Shown here piece by piece: positions 12,801 to 25,944 of a stretch of 64,000 nt of DNA (its first letter is position 1; each line of letters starts with the position of its first letter). The notes below the pieces were generated by a model, which ran no database searches, was not told the DNA's origin, and saw only the letters and a list, made by a program, of their open reading frames with translations. The DNA is from Hericium rajendrae (taxonomy: Eukaryota; Basidiomycota; Agaricomycetes; Russulales; Hericiaceae), in contig CM065888.1 in NCBI GenBank assembly GCA_033439255.1, forward strand, positions 1,736,001-1,800,000, in the 5' to 3' direction. A program made the translations under genes and the position numbers.

Positions 12801-15800
12801 GTTTGTCGAGCGGCAGACCTTGAAAGAGGTACGCATTTAGCGACTGGGTGTTGTCGTTTGAATTCACAGTTGCGTCCTCTAGAGAATCGCAGAGGGCTTA
12901 TCGGAGTCAGAGGCCTGGCGCTTGTTCCAACAGATCGTGGAAGCGCTGGTACACATGTCCAGTTTGGGAATCGTAAGTGCCTTTATTCGCATGCCCGTAG
13001 AGACTGTATTGAGTCTTTTGGATACAGCTACATCGTGATATCAAGCTAACGAACATCTTCATTGGTAAGTCTTTTTCTTCTTCTCACATCTTCGCCCGCT
13101 TATTCGACCACCTTTAGATGGCAAAGGCGACTGCAAAGGTACGCTATTTACACAGAATGTGTGCACAACATCTGACGCCGCTCCTATTGCCTAGTCGGCG
13201 ACTTCGGATTGGCTACCTCGAGTTTGGCTGCCGTCGATCCTACAGATGTCTCGCCTCACGCTGTCACGCCGGAAGCGGACTTGACTCTAGGTTCGTTCTT
13301 CGACATACCTCCTACTGATAGCTGCTGATAGTTTATTGGCAGAGGTCGGCACTAAGCTGTACATCGCGCCAGAAGTGCAGTCGCGGAAGAAAGGGCCGCG
13401 GGATCACACCAAAGCAGACATGTACAGTCTTGGCGTAAGCTATTTCGTTGCCCACGTGATCGAGCGTCGAAGGACTGATTTGCGGGCTTCCAGATCGTGT
13501 TTTTCGAGATGAACTACGCATTCTCGACTGGCGCGGAGCGTATCGCTGTGATTGAAGACTTGCGAAAGATCGATGTATTTTTCCCTAGGGACTGGGATCC
13601 GAACCGCACAAGGCAAAGGCAGAGTAGGTATCTTCTGGATTCAGATTGCAGAACACCACTGATATTCGGTATGTAGTTATCACTTGGCTTTTGCAGCATG
13701 ATCCCGCCAAACGACCATCTGCTTTGGAGCTGTCCCAGAGCAACCTGATGCCTCCGCGTATGGAAGACGAGTACTTCAAGGGCGCATTACGGATGATGTG
13801 TAAGTCTAGAATTTTTCTTTTCTATGTTTCTTATGTTGATTACGACTGCGTGAACAGCGAAGCCCGATTCTCCACACCATCAAGCCGTGTTGGCTTCCCT
13901 TTTCAGTCAAACCACCAAAGACCCGCTCCGTGGCCTGCTGTATGACATGGAAGTGGAGGTTCCAGAGCACATATCCTTAAACGGTATTGTGCGCGATACG
14001 CTCGCTGCGATCTTTCGACTGCACGGCGCCGTCGAAATGGAGCCCCCGCTACTCATGCCTGTGGTCGAGACGGAAGAAATCGGTGATCGCGCGGTGTTCC
14101 TTGATCGGCACGGTGAAGTTGTCGTGTTGCCTAACGATGCGCTCTCGCCATTTGCGAGGCTGGCAGCCAGGAGCAACACCAGGCGGATAAAGCGGTTCCA
14201 TATTGGGGACACCTATCGTGCGAAGTGAGTACTTTCTCTATTTGCGACGAACGTGCTTGTTCATTGTAGAACAGTAAAGTAGCGGGACATCCTCGAGTGG
14301 CGAAAGCGGCTGTTTTCGACTTCATCACTGTGGATGTAGTGAATGGCCCCATGATATCCTCGGCCGAAGCGATCATCCTCATGAACGAGTGTCTCAATTC
14401 GTTCCCCAGTCTTGCTCAGCATTATGAGATTCATATCTCGCATTCTAGGAGTAAGTTCGTCGCTATGAGCACCAGGATCTGTGGGCTGACGACTTGCTAG
14501 TCATTGAATTGGCGCTCGAGCGGATTCCGGAGGATCTTCGCCCCTTTGTTATCGAGACTCTTATGCAGCCCAGATCATCTTGGGCTCAGAAACGCCAGAT
14601 GCTACTGAAGAAAGGTCTTCTTAGGAGTCTTGTTGACGAATTGGAGATCGTGGAGTATACTGGTCAGTCCAAATCACTTTGATGGATGACTTCTACTGAA
14701 TCGATTTATGAAGACGAGGATTGCGACGCCCTTGTCACCCGACTGGAAAAGGTTTCCCCTCATTTCTCCAGTGCCATATCCCCCTATGTTGAAGATATCA
14801 AGAAAACGATTCAATTCGCGACCATCGCTGGGGCTACACGCGCTATATTCTTCCATCCGCTCATGATGATGGATCGAAAGGGATTCTTCAAGGACGGTCC
14901 TTGTTTCGAGGTCGTGAGACGAAACAAACGCAACGATGTCCTGGCTGTGGCTGGACGGTGAGGTGTACAGCTTTTTGAGTCTGGCTTTGATCTGACCACT
15001 TTGCAGTTACGACAATATCATCGCTCACTTCACCCCTCCCAAGGTGAAAGCTGAGCCCGTGTGTGCTGTGGGTCTACAGATATCCCTGGAGAAGATTCTC
15101 GTAGCGCTTGCCACGTTTCAAGCCGTTTCTGTGAAGAATCTCTTGAAGGAGCAACGCTCGTTTGGATTCTGGAGTCCAAGGCGCTGCGACGTCTTTGTTG
15201 TGTCCTATCAACATGGCCAACTAAGCGAACGACTGGAAGTCGCTGCGCTTCTATGGCGACACAACATCAGTGCGGACGTCATGTATGAGTCTGGACTGCC
15301 TGATGGCGAGCACGAGAACCACTTCGATCTTTGCAATCGTGAAGGGATTTTGTATGTATTCTGTGATTTGCATGCTCGTCCAATTTAACTTTTCCCTAGA
15401 TTCAGCGTTTGGCCGCGACCAAAGTCTGCACGTCGTGATCAGCCGGCGTTCCGTATCAAGAGTATCTTGAAGGGCACTGAATACGACGGTGAGTTCTTGT
15501 TGACATCTCAAATGATCTTGTAAATAATGGATTCTCCTGCAGTCTCTCGGCAAGAACTAGTCCCTTGGCTCCAACATCAGATCGCTGAGCAGAAGCGCAT
15601 TGATGCGTCTACTTCTGGAGCACCTGCTTTGTCTGATGTTCCACAGATTTCGTCTTCATCCAAAGACGTAGCAGGGAATCCAGACGTCCAATTACTTCTG
15701 CCAGGTGATACCAAGAAGCAGAGAAAGCAGACGAAGCAAATCTTTTTGGACAGAGGTACGAGATCATTTCCATCCAAAGCCATGCATTATATTGAGTCTT

Positions 15801-16100
15801 CTACACTTATTCATTCCAGCGTTCGAGACCGGTGTTCAAATCAAATCTGCATTTGAGTCTGGCATTCCAGTTGTCGCTGTCGATGTTCCCACCGCTACTT
15901 TCGATGCTCTAACAAGGTCCTCATCTTGGGTCACAGAGGATGACGCCTGGAAAACCATCTCTGCCACTTTCCCGACACAGAATGCGGGATATGCATCACA
16001 AGTACGCGATGCTGTCGAGCGCAAGCGCGCAGACGGCCATCGCTTCGTTCTCCTTTTTGCTGTGCGAGAAGAGCGCGTCCACCTTCTTATGCTTTCATGA
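9826..16100 (+). CDS. GCN2: eIF2-alpha kinase GCN2
   Basis: More than twenty short introns interrupt a protein of roughly 1,600 residues with the full GCN2 order. It has an N-terminal RWD domain (RQQLEITALKSIYADDF, then YPVHAYPTFTIQ), which binds GCN1 in the known family; a coiled, Ala-rich linker; and a degenerate kinase domain (LVHRGLTVEHIGL). The true kinase follows, with glycine loop GRGAFGSVVKA, lysine in YAVKKVRL, HRD loop LHRDIKLTNIF, DFG in VGDFGLA and a YIAPEV activation-segment end. The C-terminal HisRS-like region spans about 13.9-15.5 kb, and the tail runs to the stop at 16098-16100. The kinase phosphorylates eIF2-alpha when uncharged tRNA binds the HisRS-like domain, turning on the starvation response. 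The N-lobe carries the usual insert, here rich in Ser and Asp. The start is the first ATG before the RWD. Individual splice sites were not all proven. Confidence 0.92.
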
Positions 16101-16609
16101 AGAACTGGAATGAATTGATTATGAATCGCTTCATGGCGGTCAATATCTAAGTCACTGTATCCATATATCTATACCAAATCGTGTACCGAGCTCGCGCAAT
16201 ATATATGCACATGTCGCTGTTTGATTTTCTTCTGCAGTCCAGAACAGGCATGGTGTTCTGTTTCGCCGTATTGAATCTCGAGTGAGTCGTATGGACATAC
16301 GCCCATGTCCAGACCAACTTGTCTTCGTTGAAGACGTCTTACAGCACCTGATGAAATGGCCCAGTCGACCGCGGCGCGCATATCGCAACGTCACAAAGGT
16401 TGAATACAATCGTTCACACTGGTATTTCCAAGAATCAAAATATGAGTACATGTCGCATGGTGACGAGACTAACGCATGTCCTCCTTCTCCTCAGATTATA
16501 ATCCACAAGATCATATGCCGCGAGGTCTAACAAAATTATGTTAGCGAGAGAGAATTATGGATGGAAATGATCATTCTTGACACATACGATGCGCACAACC
16601 TGTCGTCGT

Positions 16610-17120
16610 TCAATTCCAGTCGCCCTCCCACGGGGTGGTGCTGGTCGTATCCAAACCGAACTCTGACCCCGTGCCATTGAATGTATCGACAAGCGTCAAG
16701 GTTCCATCGTAGAGTTCCAGCTTCGCCGTGGTGGGTGTCAACCACAGCTTGAACGTGCCGCCCTGGACGTGGCTCTTGAGCTCGGTGCCCTGGAATTTAC
16801 CGACGCCCTTCTTATCACAGTCGCCCAACCCTGTGCACACATCGGTCTGGAACACGATGGCGCCGTTGCTCGCGCTGACCACGAGGGATCCTGAAGAAGG
16901 GTCGGAACCGAGGACCTCTTTGGCGCGCTTGACGAATTCGGGGTCGCTGTCCTTCAGGATGTCATCGAAGAAAGCTGTAAAGCGGTTATTAGTGTCTCTC
17001 GCCTGCGACGGAATGTCATGGCGATCGAAAATTTCACCTGCTCCCTTATTAGCGGCTGCGCGAAGGCGTAAGAAAAATCATCCACGCGGAAGAGCGGTCA
17101 AATAACATACGTGGGGCCAT
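16610..17120 (-). CDS. Small protein of a GDW-ending family, function unknown (copy 1)
   Basis: Predicted exons on the minus strand are 17120-17111, 17055-17038 (only 18 bases) and 16974-16610, which join to 130 residues. The N-terminus is MAPPANKGAAFFDDILKD. No signal peptide or membrane segment is seen. The body has the pattern KKGVGKF, then HVQGGTFKLWLTP, LELYDG, LVDTFNGTGSEF, and it ends TTPWEGDWN. The same layout, including an 18-base second exon, is found in the genes at 25.4 and 26.6 kb. The Gly- and Trp-rich beta pattern suggests a small beta-sandwich protein, but I do not recognise the family and assign no function. It is convergent with GCN2, with about 510 bases between the stops. 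Confidence 0.75.
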
Positions 17121-19268
17121 TGTCAAGTCGATTGGAGAATTGGATAGGAAAGTCTGCCATGAGGAAATTGCATTAGAGGGAGATTTCGAGCACGGAAAAG
17201 GCGAAGGGCTCACTTGAGAAAGCGAGAAATGACCAGTGGGTGTCTGGACAGTGACCAGGAAGCCGTGAAATGCAGTTTATATATCAGTACCTCCGTGCCT
17301 GTGAGAATATCGAGTCATTTTGGGACTGAGGTTGGAAGACCATGCGCGGCTTTTCCAGCGGGAATATCAGGATGCGTCCAGTACTGAGTCTGGGCGAAAT
17401 CTGTCCGGCGTCATCGAGCTCAGCCGCAGAAGAACCAGATCAGGTAGGAACGCAGTGTTCGCATACCGGTGCGCTAAAATCTCCTGTGTGCCAAGTTCCC
17501 GTCCGCAGGTGGTCATTCCGTGTGTTTTCCGTGGCTCCCCACGATCTCACATAACGAGTCCAGCTAACTTTTTGCAGCTTCGGCTAGTGTGTGCAATTAA
17601 GTAGCATGATGGTGAGCGTGCTTGCGAGGGCCGGTTACGAGACGAGCAATGACCTACCGGAGCGAGATTTCTGATCGCCAAAGCGACAGAACTACATCTC
17701 ATAAAGGATAGTACCTCTCTCGTGACGATCTTCATGCCCGCCCTTCATGGTGTGTTGGAGAAGATTGCCTACAAGCTGCCTGCGGCAGTTGAGTCGCGCA
17801 TCAAACGATAGTTGAAAGGGACATATGAACTAGTCATTAGGCATTCGGATCTGGGAGATGGCCGTGGTTTAGCAATGACGGCGCGAATGTGGTTCGGAAT
17901 AGGAGCGGAAATTGATCAGTGATAAGGGTTGAGGCATGTCGCCAAGTATGCGGCCGGGAGGCGAGGCTTGAGCGAACACAATTGAAAGAAAGCGGAGCGC
18001 TTGACGATTGGAACGCGGCCGTGCCTGCAGATGAAGTCTTCTTCCATTGCAATGGAAGGCTCGCCCTTACCGCATGCGCAAATACACGGGCGCAACTCAC
18101 GACTCAAGATCGATTCTTCCACTGCACCTGCATGTTTCCGTTGCACGTATGGTCTCCGTGTTGTTTCGGAGTGCTACCCATAGTACGTCAATACATCAAA
18201 TAGCATACCGAAAATGCTTCTCACCTTCGATTCATGAACGTGACAGCTCTTCTCCGGCGATTTTTTATGTCCTGAGCGGTATTCATGGCTTATCGTTCCT
18301 CGGCATAACTTATGGCTAGAATAGAATGATAGCCGTTGTCCAGGAATAGAGCGATGGCAAGAAGCGGACTCTAGAATCGATGACGAACGAGGCGGCATTA
18401 GAGGAGACGCACAGATCGGTGTGGATGGGATGAATATACGGCCTAAGAGCTTGGCAGAAAACATCGGGCCGAGGATAAATCAGCATTCCTGGAGCCTCGA
18501 CGGCAAGAGACGACTGGTTTGGATATTACGATACACTTCTGGGCTCTTACTATAGATCTTCCAGGTCGAGAGAACACACGGTGTTGGACATGCGGAAGTT
18601 GTTTTCGGATTGAACTTTGATATCATCTGGCAGCTGGGAATCTAGGGGTCTAGAGAACGCATTTGAAAACGGCCGATATCATAGAAGGAAAAAAGGGTAC
18701 GTACGACACACGATTCATTTCAGATGTCAGGTTCGATTACAGGAGAGCTGGAACTATGTAATATGTCAGAATCAGGACGATGAGCCATCGTGAAGACGGG
18801 GAGCTTACAGGAGACCAGATAACAAGAGCGGCCGCATGTCCCATCTGACGATTCTGTCTCCGCGTTAGCTTGCCATTCAGCGCGTCTTTGGTACCTCTCT
18901 TGACATTAATCCCATGAGCATGGCCCACCTGACGGCCCGGTGCCCCAGGAACGATTTAGGTGATCAGAGGTGAGGCGTCCAGGGACGTCGAGCAGCGAGA
19001 GAAAGACAGCATTAACATCCAGCCGGCTCCGATATGTGTCACGTCCAAGAGAAAACAGATGATAGTGCTCATTAATATTCACCCTGAAGACGCACGCAGC
19101 AAGTGTGTTCTATACAGAATCGGCTCCTACCCACAGCGAGGCACGAGGACCAGACGTATGCGTTAACGCGACTATTCACTTGAAGACCCGGGCAGTGCCT
19201 ATGTTCGTTCTTTGTGTTAGCCTTGATTCATACCGTCCGACGCAAGACCGCACCCACCTTGAAACATC
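17121..19268. other. Gene-poor stretch of about 2.1 kb
   Basis: I see no supported gene. The open frames on both strands are short, start at arbitrary codons and show no family motif. The left end includes the promoter of the small gene at 17.1 kb. Confidence 0.45.
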
Positions 19269-21210
19269 TCAAAAGTTTTCTAAACCAAGATGCTTACGCG
19301 CGGAGAGCGGGCGAACGCAAACCACATCGACAAAAAACCTCTGCCATAATTCTATGTTGAGTCCCGCGCCAACAGATAGACATTCCACTCCAAGCCCTGC
19401 TTCCTTTCGAGTGGCCAACAGGCGATGCAGCTCTTCCATGGACTTTTCTGTGAGAACGTCTTCTTTTCCGAGGAAGTCTAGGAAAATTTTCAATGCCCCA
19501 AACAATGCTTCTGAGGAACTGGCAGATGTGTCCGTCCCCACGACAGCTGACGGGATAGCAAGAGCCTCAAAAAGGGACTGTGCAACCTGACCGTTGACGA
19601 TCACATCCTTCAAAGCCGTGCATTGGCCGAAGACAAGAGACCAGAAACCCGCGGTCCATGCTTGAGGACAACTCTTTTTTTGTTCTAGTTTCGAATGAAT
19701 GCATAAGGACCGCAGTTCTTGCAGAGAGATGGCGCTGCACGTGAGGCGTAACAATTCCAGAGCACAAGTCCGAGACGATGTAAGCTCTATGGAAAGTGCG
19801 GGGCCTGTATCATGGATGGTAGAGGCATCCTTCCACTCTAGGGTCCTCCACGCCTTTAGTCGCAGGCGATCACGGCCATGGCGAGATGAGACCGAGGCCA
19901 CCAGAACTACAAAGGGATCTAGGCTGCTGAAGAGCTCGTTGTAAGTGGCGAACGGAGGCGAGCTGACCCTGCCTTCGTGGCAGGATAAAGTCACCGTCGC
20001 GGTTGATGGAACTCTGACATGCTTCATAAATTCAGTACACCGGCGTTGGAAACCTTCAAGCTCCAAGGAGCACAGAGAGTTAAATTCACAGGGTTGAAGA
20101 ACCCCGCAATCAGATGTCTGAAGCGGCAAGCAGTGCTTCAGAATCAGACTCTGCAGTGCAGGCATTTTCTGGAGGCAAGCGAAGAGCTCCCGGCATCTTG
20201 GCATCTTGGCATTGTACCTGTCAATCGAATGCAGATCGACCGATATGCACCATTCGGGATCGACAGGGTAGCTTAAGTCGAAGTGAGTGATGAGATCTGT
20301 AAGAAGCGAAGAGGTCGAAGGTAGGTAACAGTTGGAAAGTGAGATACGACGGAGCTGCGGGGCACAATCTGCAAAAATGTTCTCCGGAAGTTCTGCAATG
20401 TCGGTCTGTGTAGAGGAAGCGTGTTCGCCGGATGTGTGACAAGTAGAGAGTATGAGTGATTCCAATATGGGGGCGGGTTGGCTTAATGCACTTCCGATAG
20501 ACGCGAGACTTGGCGGAGGAGCGATTATCAGCAATTCCTTGAGCTGCGATAAGTGGCTTCTAATAAGGGTCCTCTCGCCACGCCTATGCGGCCAGGCAAT
20601 TTGCCGATGTAAAGTGACTGGAGCTGAGCGTGTCCGGGAGAAAATAGCGTCCAGCCAACGCGTGCTGCAAGTGTATGTGATGTTTGTCCAAAGGGTGAGA
20701 TCCTCCAAAGCGACATGGCGCCAGCGCCGGCAAACGTGTGTGAATTGAAGCCATCCGCCGAGTGGGTCATGTTGTGGATCATCAGAGCCTGGGCCTGCGC
20801 TTTCACAATCCTCGTGCTCATCATTCTCGAAGGGATCGGCGTCTGCTGCGCGACAACTGTCTGCCGCCATTCCAAAGATTCGGGAAAGTATCTCGGGTGG
20901 CAGTAGTTGATCCTGGCTCATTGAGTTGCGACGGCCAGCGATTAAGCCGAGGAGCTTTCGTAGAGTGTCCATTTCAGTATCCATGAATTCCGATGCTCGT
21001 TTGATGGACTCGGCGTCGCTAAACGCGGAAACATCTGTGAATCGAGAAAGACGAGACTTCGCTAGATCGAAGTAACCGATAGGAGGAATACTAGAGTAAA
21101 AAGAAGACACGACAATCGAGATTAGAAAAGACAGTTTATGATGCAGCGATTAAGGATTATATTCAGCCGACATACCTTGGCGCAGGTTCTACGTTACTAG
21201 CTGGCGCCAT
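19269..21210 (-). CDS. F-box-like protein, paralogue of the gene at 0.7 kb
   Basis: The start ATG at 21210 lies in a 35-base first exon (21210-21176). After an 85-base intron the second exon runs from 21090 to 19269, giving 618 residues in one long open frame. The F-box-like core is LPPEILSRIFGMA, preceded by the helix FMDTEMDTLRKLLGLIAGRR and followed by GGWLQFTHVCRRWRHVALED and LWTNITY. These match block for block the gene at 739-2892 (MDAEMANLHDALLLIRARR, LPAEILSYIF, ILHVCRRWRQIALED). The rest is LRR-like, consistent with a substrate-binding arm of an SCF ubiquitin ligase. The acidic insert is much shorter than in the paralogue. The first exon was chosen because the long open frame has no ATG of its own near its N-terminus. 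Confidence 0.85.
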
Positions 21211-22226
21211 GTTGCACGGAAATTTAAAACGTAAATCGCCTTGAACTTGAAACAACGAAATTGATAGTCCTTCTGAATTGCGCGCATTCAGATGAAGCTC
21301 GCGATGATACTGACTGCGGTGAGGTGGCAGTCTCAGTGGCAGGCGACTCGGAGGGCAAGCGCCCAGCGAAGCGCTCAGCTTAGCTTACGTCATTCCTTCT
21401 AGCGACCAACTCGACAACCTTCAATTTACCTACAATGGTCTTTGCACACCATGCCACTCAAACTCTGCTATGATGTTCCATCGATTCCTATGTGTGGTGA
21501 GACTCCCGAAACTCGCATACATTGAACAAAAGGGCTGACCTGCCGAAATTTACAGTAGTGTCTAAATAATTCAGGTGCTGCCGTTGGGATGAACTTCAGC
21601 GCGAGCGCTTAGCAGCTCGAATACTAATCCATCAATACATGGTTTGTGATCCACAGTGTGCTCTGTCATCAGCGGATGACCTGCGATAAAATCCGATAAA
21701 ATAAACAATATTCGGGACAAGTACGTGAGGTCAGCAACGACTGGTGCGTTACTAAGATTACTGACCTCCTTTGTCAGTCGTGGCTGCTTTTTACTCTCTT
21801 ACTGTTCTATATTGCTCATATGTGGCTCCGAGGTCGAGCTAGATGCTCTTGCATCCTCATAGCGCCTCGTAGAGATTGTTCTCAGAGATTCTATCCAGTC
21901 CTTGGAAATTTACACCCAAGCGACGCTCGTATGAACCTCTGTACGCTCCATTTTGCGGTGCCAGACGATGCAGAGACTATGCCTATGGCGTCATGCCGGC
22001 GAACGCATATGCTAGAACTTCCTTCAATCATCTCGGCCGAGTCCATTATTCACTACTTACTCTCGCCCGAGGTAATTATTCACTGGTCGACTGCTTCAAT
22101 ATTCACCTGTCTGTGGAATGGGATCGTGCAATACAGTTGCATCAACACGGGTATAAAAAGGCTGGAACGGTACAGACTGACATGATCAATTTCGACACCC
22201 AGTCTTTAACTTGTTTTCGTATTCTA
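21211..22226. other. Divergent intergenic region
   Basis: This region separates the minus-strand F-box gene from the plus-strand dehydrogenase gene and should hold both promoters. A TATAAAAAGG box at about 22153 lies some 75 bases upstream of the dehydrogenase start. No gene is seen. Confidence 0.5.
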
Positions 22227-23634
22227 ATGGCCCCCACTCAGCACAATGCCCTTGTCATCGCAGAGGACGGAAGCTTCGTCGTGCGCCAGATTGCTGTCCC
22301 GAAGGCCGGCCGCGGAGAAATCCTCGTGAAGGTTGTCGCCGCGGCGCAGAATCCCACTGACTGTGAGTTCTGTTTTGGTATGCAGTTTACGAACAGCCAT
22401 CAGAGCTTTTGTAATAGGGAAGAGCGCGTACGGCTTCTACGGCGGGGGCGCGGAAAATGCTGCCGACTGTGAGTGCTGCGTCAATTTTACATCGAGCGGT
22501 GGTGATACGAACTTGTATGATAGTCCCCAGGGCATTCGCCAGTCTCAATGGCAAGGGAAAGCCTCTGGTAGGAACTGTTGTCGGATGTGATTACACGGGC
22601 GTCGTGGAGGAGATTGGCTCGGACGTCCCTGCAGGACTGCGCACCATCGGCGAACGCGTCGCTGGATTCGTACACGGCGGCAAGTACCCTTCTCAGGCAT
22701 CCCGGCTGGAACTCCTGACCTGACGATACTTTCTTGTCATCCAGGGCATTACGCCAATGGCTCTTTCTCCGAATACGTTGTGGCCCCTGCGGAGGTTGTC
22801 ATCCACCTCCCCGACAGCTGGTCGTTCGATGACGCCGCGCAGCTCGGCGTCGCGCCGTTCACCGCCGCGCAGATGCTCTGGGAATCACAGTCGGGCCTGC
22901 CCACGCCCCAGGCACCCTCCTCGACGCCCATTCCCATTCTCATATACGGCGCCTCCTCGTCCGTTGGGCTGTATGTCGTACAGTTTGCCAAGCTGTCCGG
23001 CCTGCGCGTGATCACGACGGCATCGCCCAAGAACTTCGAGCTCGTGAAGTGGTACGGCGCCGATGAGGTGTTCGACTACAACGACCCGGACGTTGGACAG
23101 AAGATCAAGGCTAGCACAGGGGGCAAGCTGACGCATGCAGCGGATTGTATCTCGGAGCCGGAGAAGGGCAGCGCTGAAATTATCTCTGCTGCGCTGAGTG
23201 ATGAGGGAGGCCACATCTCCACCATCTTGCCGTATGACGGCCCCAGGCCGGGTGTCACTACCCATGTGACGCTTGCGTATGATCTGCTGGGAAAGGTAAG
23301 TTTCTTCATATCCCTCGACATGATTTAGCAGTCAGGCATACTGATGGCTTCCGTATCTCAGAGTTACATTTATCCCTGGAAGACTACCATTACAAAGGAG
23401 CAGATCAAGCGCGGGAAGGACTTCGCCAAATTACTCACAGAGATCTTGGCAACCCACAGCATGAAACCTAACCCGCTGCTGGTCATGCCGAAGGGATTGG
23501 CCAGCGTCACGGAGGGGCTTGCGTTCATGTTCCAGGGCAAGGTACGTCTCTCGCTGTTTTGGCTCGTACGATGAATAATCCTTTTGCAGGTCAGCGGGCA
23601 GAAGATTACCTACTGCATCGCCGACACTCCTTGA
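22227..23634 (+). CDS. Zinc-free medium-chain dehydrogenase / enoyl-reductase-like oxidoreductase
   Basis: The ATG at 22227 opens the GroES-like part (NALVIAEDGSFVVRQIAVPK, KVVAAAQNPTD). The next readable block is GTVVGCDYTGVVEEIGSDVP. A Rossmann domain follows with the nucleotide-binding signature YGASSSVGLYVVQFAKLSG, then NFELVKWYGADEVFDYNDP. The later exons read SYIYPWKTTITKEQIKRGKDF and end VSGQKITYCIADTP before the stop at 23632. The protein should reduce a C=C bond or oxidise an alcohol with NADPH; no zinc-ligand cysteine loop is visible. Introns at about 22720, 23296 and 23541 are clear. The structure between 22363 and about 22535 is uncertain: two similar GACTGTGAGT donors occur about 100 bases apart and no single splicing reads perfectly. 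A TATA box is visible upstream. It stands alone, not in an obvious secondary-metabolite cluster. Confidence 0.8.
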
Positions 23635-25417
23635 AAGACTCATTCACCAGCGTGGGGGTTAGCTTGGGCGAATATAAGACGCTATTAAAGGCTGTGCTAT
23701 AGCCTGTATCAGCGACATTTCGTGAATCAGATACACGTGCGAGCAAAATTGATGTACAGCGCAGGAAGGGCTCGGCATTGGTCGACACGACCACGCTGAG
23801 GCTCTCCCCTAAACCAACCATCTGTAAAGTAAGTATCATTCTGAGGCTAAAAAAAGTCGTAATAAATACTCTGTCTAAATCAATCTTATACTTTACGACA
23901 CGAAGTTCATCACATACTGGTTGCACCGCAGTGGTAGCATCAGTAGACATTGATATGCCGAATGCCATCGCCACCTATGAGACAGCGGTACAATGGCGAG
24001 ACGGAATAAGCAGGGATATGCGCAGTCATTCGGCCAGTGAGCCAGTGCTATAGTAACATAATTCATAGGCTCGGTCAGCCCCTCTTAAGACGTAAACGCC
24101 GGAGGGGGGGCGTGGGGTCTTGGTATGAGACTATCAAGTCCAAGACGATGGGCGAGCAGGGCGAGCGCCTAGAGCGCTAAGTTTTATCGCTGGGCGCTTG
24201 CTGCATGGCACGCCACGGCAATTCATCGATTCAGGGCTTCCTTCGAACTTCAACAGGCTTTCAACGGCAATTTCGGTTTTCTTCTTACTTACTCCCTGCG
24301 GCGCCCATAAGACAAGTTATTTCGCGCTGGTGGCTCTTGACTTCAATGCCTTTACACAGAGCAGGGAGTTTCTGAGGAGTGTATACGGCCCAGCAGATAA
24401 GGTAATATCAACGGTGGAAGGTTTTGTTCTCCATTCCCGACTCGGAGCACTGATGCAATTTGGCTTAGATCCAGGCGATAGCCTAAAGATTCGGAAACGA
24501 TGCGGAAGCCTTGGAGGGCACGAGGGTACGTCTTTCCCCTGTGACATGCACCTGCCACTTGGCGCGATCTACCGCCTGCCAAACGAAACGCACCGGAAGG
24601 CGGAGAACCTAAAGCCTCTCAAGCTTTCGCCAAGGACCGTCCGTTCGTTTGATATCGCAATCTCGGGCATCAGAACCACAAATAGTACGTGTACAAGCAT
24701 CTCTGAAATCTCTTTCCGTCTTGATTCCGTGCTACAATCAGGCTTCATAATCGCCATAATCAGTGTGTGTAGTCCAGTACTAAAGAAGATCGCCGCCCAT
24801 TTCTATGTCATATCTAGCTATCTGGGGCTCACAGTAGGACTTCGTCGGGCTATTCCGATGGAGAATGGCGTCGAGGCCTATTTGTTCCCCTTTCGTCATG
24901 CAGTCGTCCATCCCTTCTCGAAGTATCATTGAAAAGACACGACACACACTGCGCATAGAACGTAACAAAGTCGCCAAGAGCTAGTTGCGCCCAATCCATT
25001 GGATCTCTGAGAGATGCACGGAAATCACACGGAATCCCTATGCGCGGTCGGTGGGCAAGGCGTTATTCAACCTGGTACGGCGCTCCCTCTTTGCCTCATC
25101 TAGTCTATTTGCAGCGAAAACCGAGGACACAGGGCACTAAGGCTGTCGGCGATCAAAAGCTCCTGCTGCCAGACTTGGGCGTCTTTGCTGCTTATCTCTT
25201 GTATCCGGTTCTATCTATTGCGGTACCTGGGAGTAAGTTTGACAGATTGGGGGTACAGATATAGTGCAGTCGCTCAGTCGCGTTGTCGCTGTCCAGCAAC
25301 CAACTGGAATTCATTCAAGTGAGCAGGCCAACTCACCACAACCCTGTAACACTCCGGGTTCGATATTTCCCTCATCCCGGATTCCAGCACCGTCTTCCTA
25401 ATCCCACCGATACTATC
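23635..25417. other. Intergenic, one long unproven open frame
   Basis: A 244-codon open frame spans 24198-24932 on the plus strand, but it begins at a TTG. I recognise no motif and it has no clear exon partner, so I do not call a gene. The rest shows nothing. Confidence 0.4.
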
Positions 25418-25944
25418 ATGGCTAGTACGTGTCTTTCGGTTCTTTTCAAGCATATTCGTTCTTACTTGTACATATACAGGCACAAACAAGGGAGCAGGTG
25501 AATCTGGGCTCTGATTCATGGCGTCCTTCAAGTCTTAGTTTCCACCTCGCAGGCTTCTACGACGACCTCTTGAAGGACACTTCACTGGACGCTGACTTCG
25601 TCAAACATGTCAAAGAGGTCCAGAAGACCGCCAAGGCCGCCGGCGACCCCCCGCCCGCAGGAACGCTCCAAGTTCGCGCGATAGGCGGCACGCTCAACTT
25701 CGCCCTGGACTCAGTCGTGGGGCAGGGCGACGGAGTGGACAAGAAGGGCGTTGGCTTCTTCGACGGGAATAAGCTCAAGGATCATGTTCAGGGCGGCACA
25801 TACAAGCTGTGGATGACGCCCTTCAAGGCGAAGCTGGAGCTGTATGATACCGGCGGGAACCTCGTTGACACGTACATTGGGAAGGGGTCAGAATTCGACC
25901 TGGATACGACCCCCACGACGCCGTGGGAGGGTGATTGGCAGTGA
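25418..25944 (+). CDS. Small protein of a GDW-ending family, function unknown (copy 2)
   Basis: Exons are 25418-25424 (7 bases), 25480-25497 (18 bases) and 25553-25944, which join to 138 residues starting MASTNKGAGFYDDLLKD. Copy 1 on the opposite strand aligns along its length: NKGA, then DDxLKD, KKGVGxF, HVQGGTxKLWxTP, KLELYD, LVDTxxGxGSEF and TPWEGDW. Copy 2 has no cysteine pair where copy 1 has CTGLGDCDKKG. The two tiny exons are supported by conservation of their size, phase and NKGA sequence between copies. The protein is probably cytosolic, since there is no signal peptide. Function is unknown. It lies about 700 bases upstream of copy 3 in the same orientation. Confidence 0.75.

Noticed and set aside
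24198-24932. 244-codon plus-strand open frame
   Set aside because: Starts at TTG, has no recognised motif, no exon partner and no conserved neighbour; chance openness is likely.
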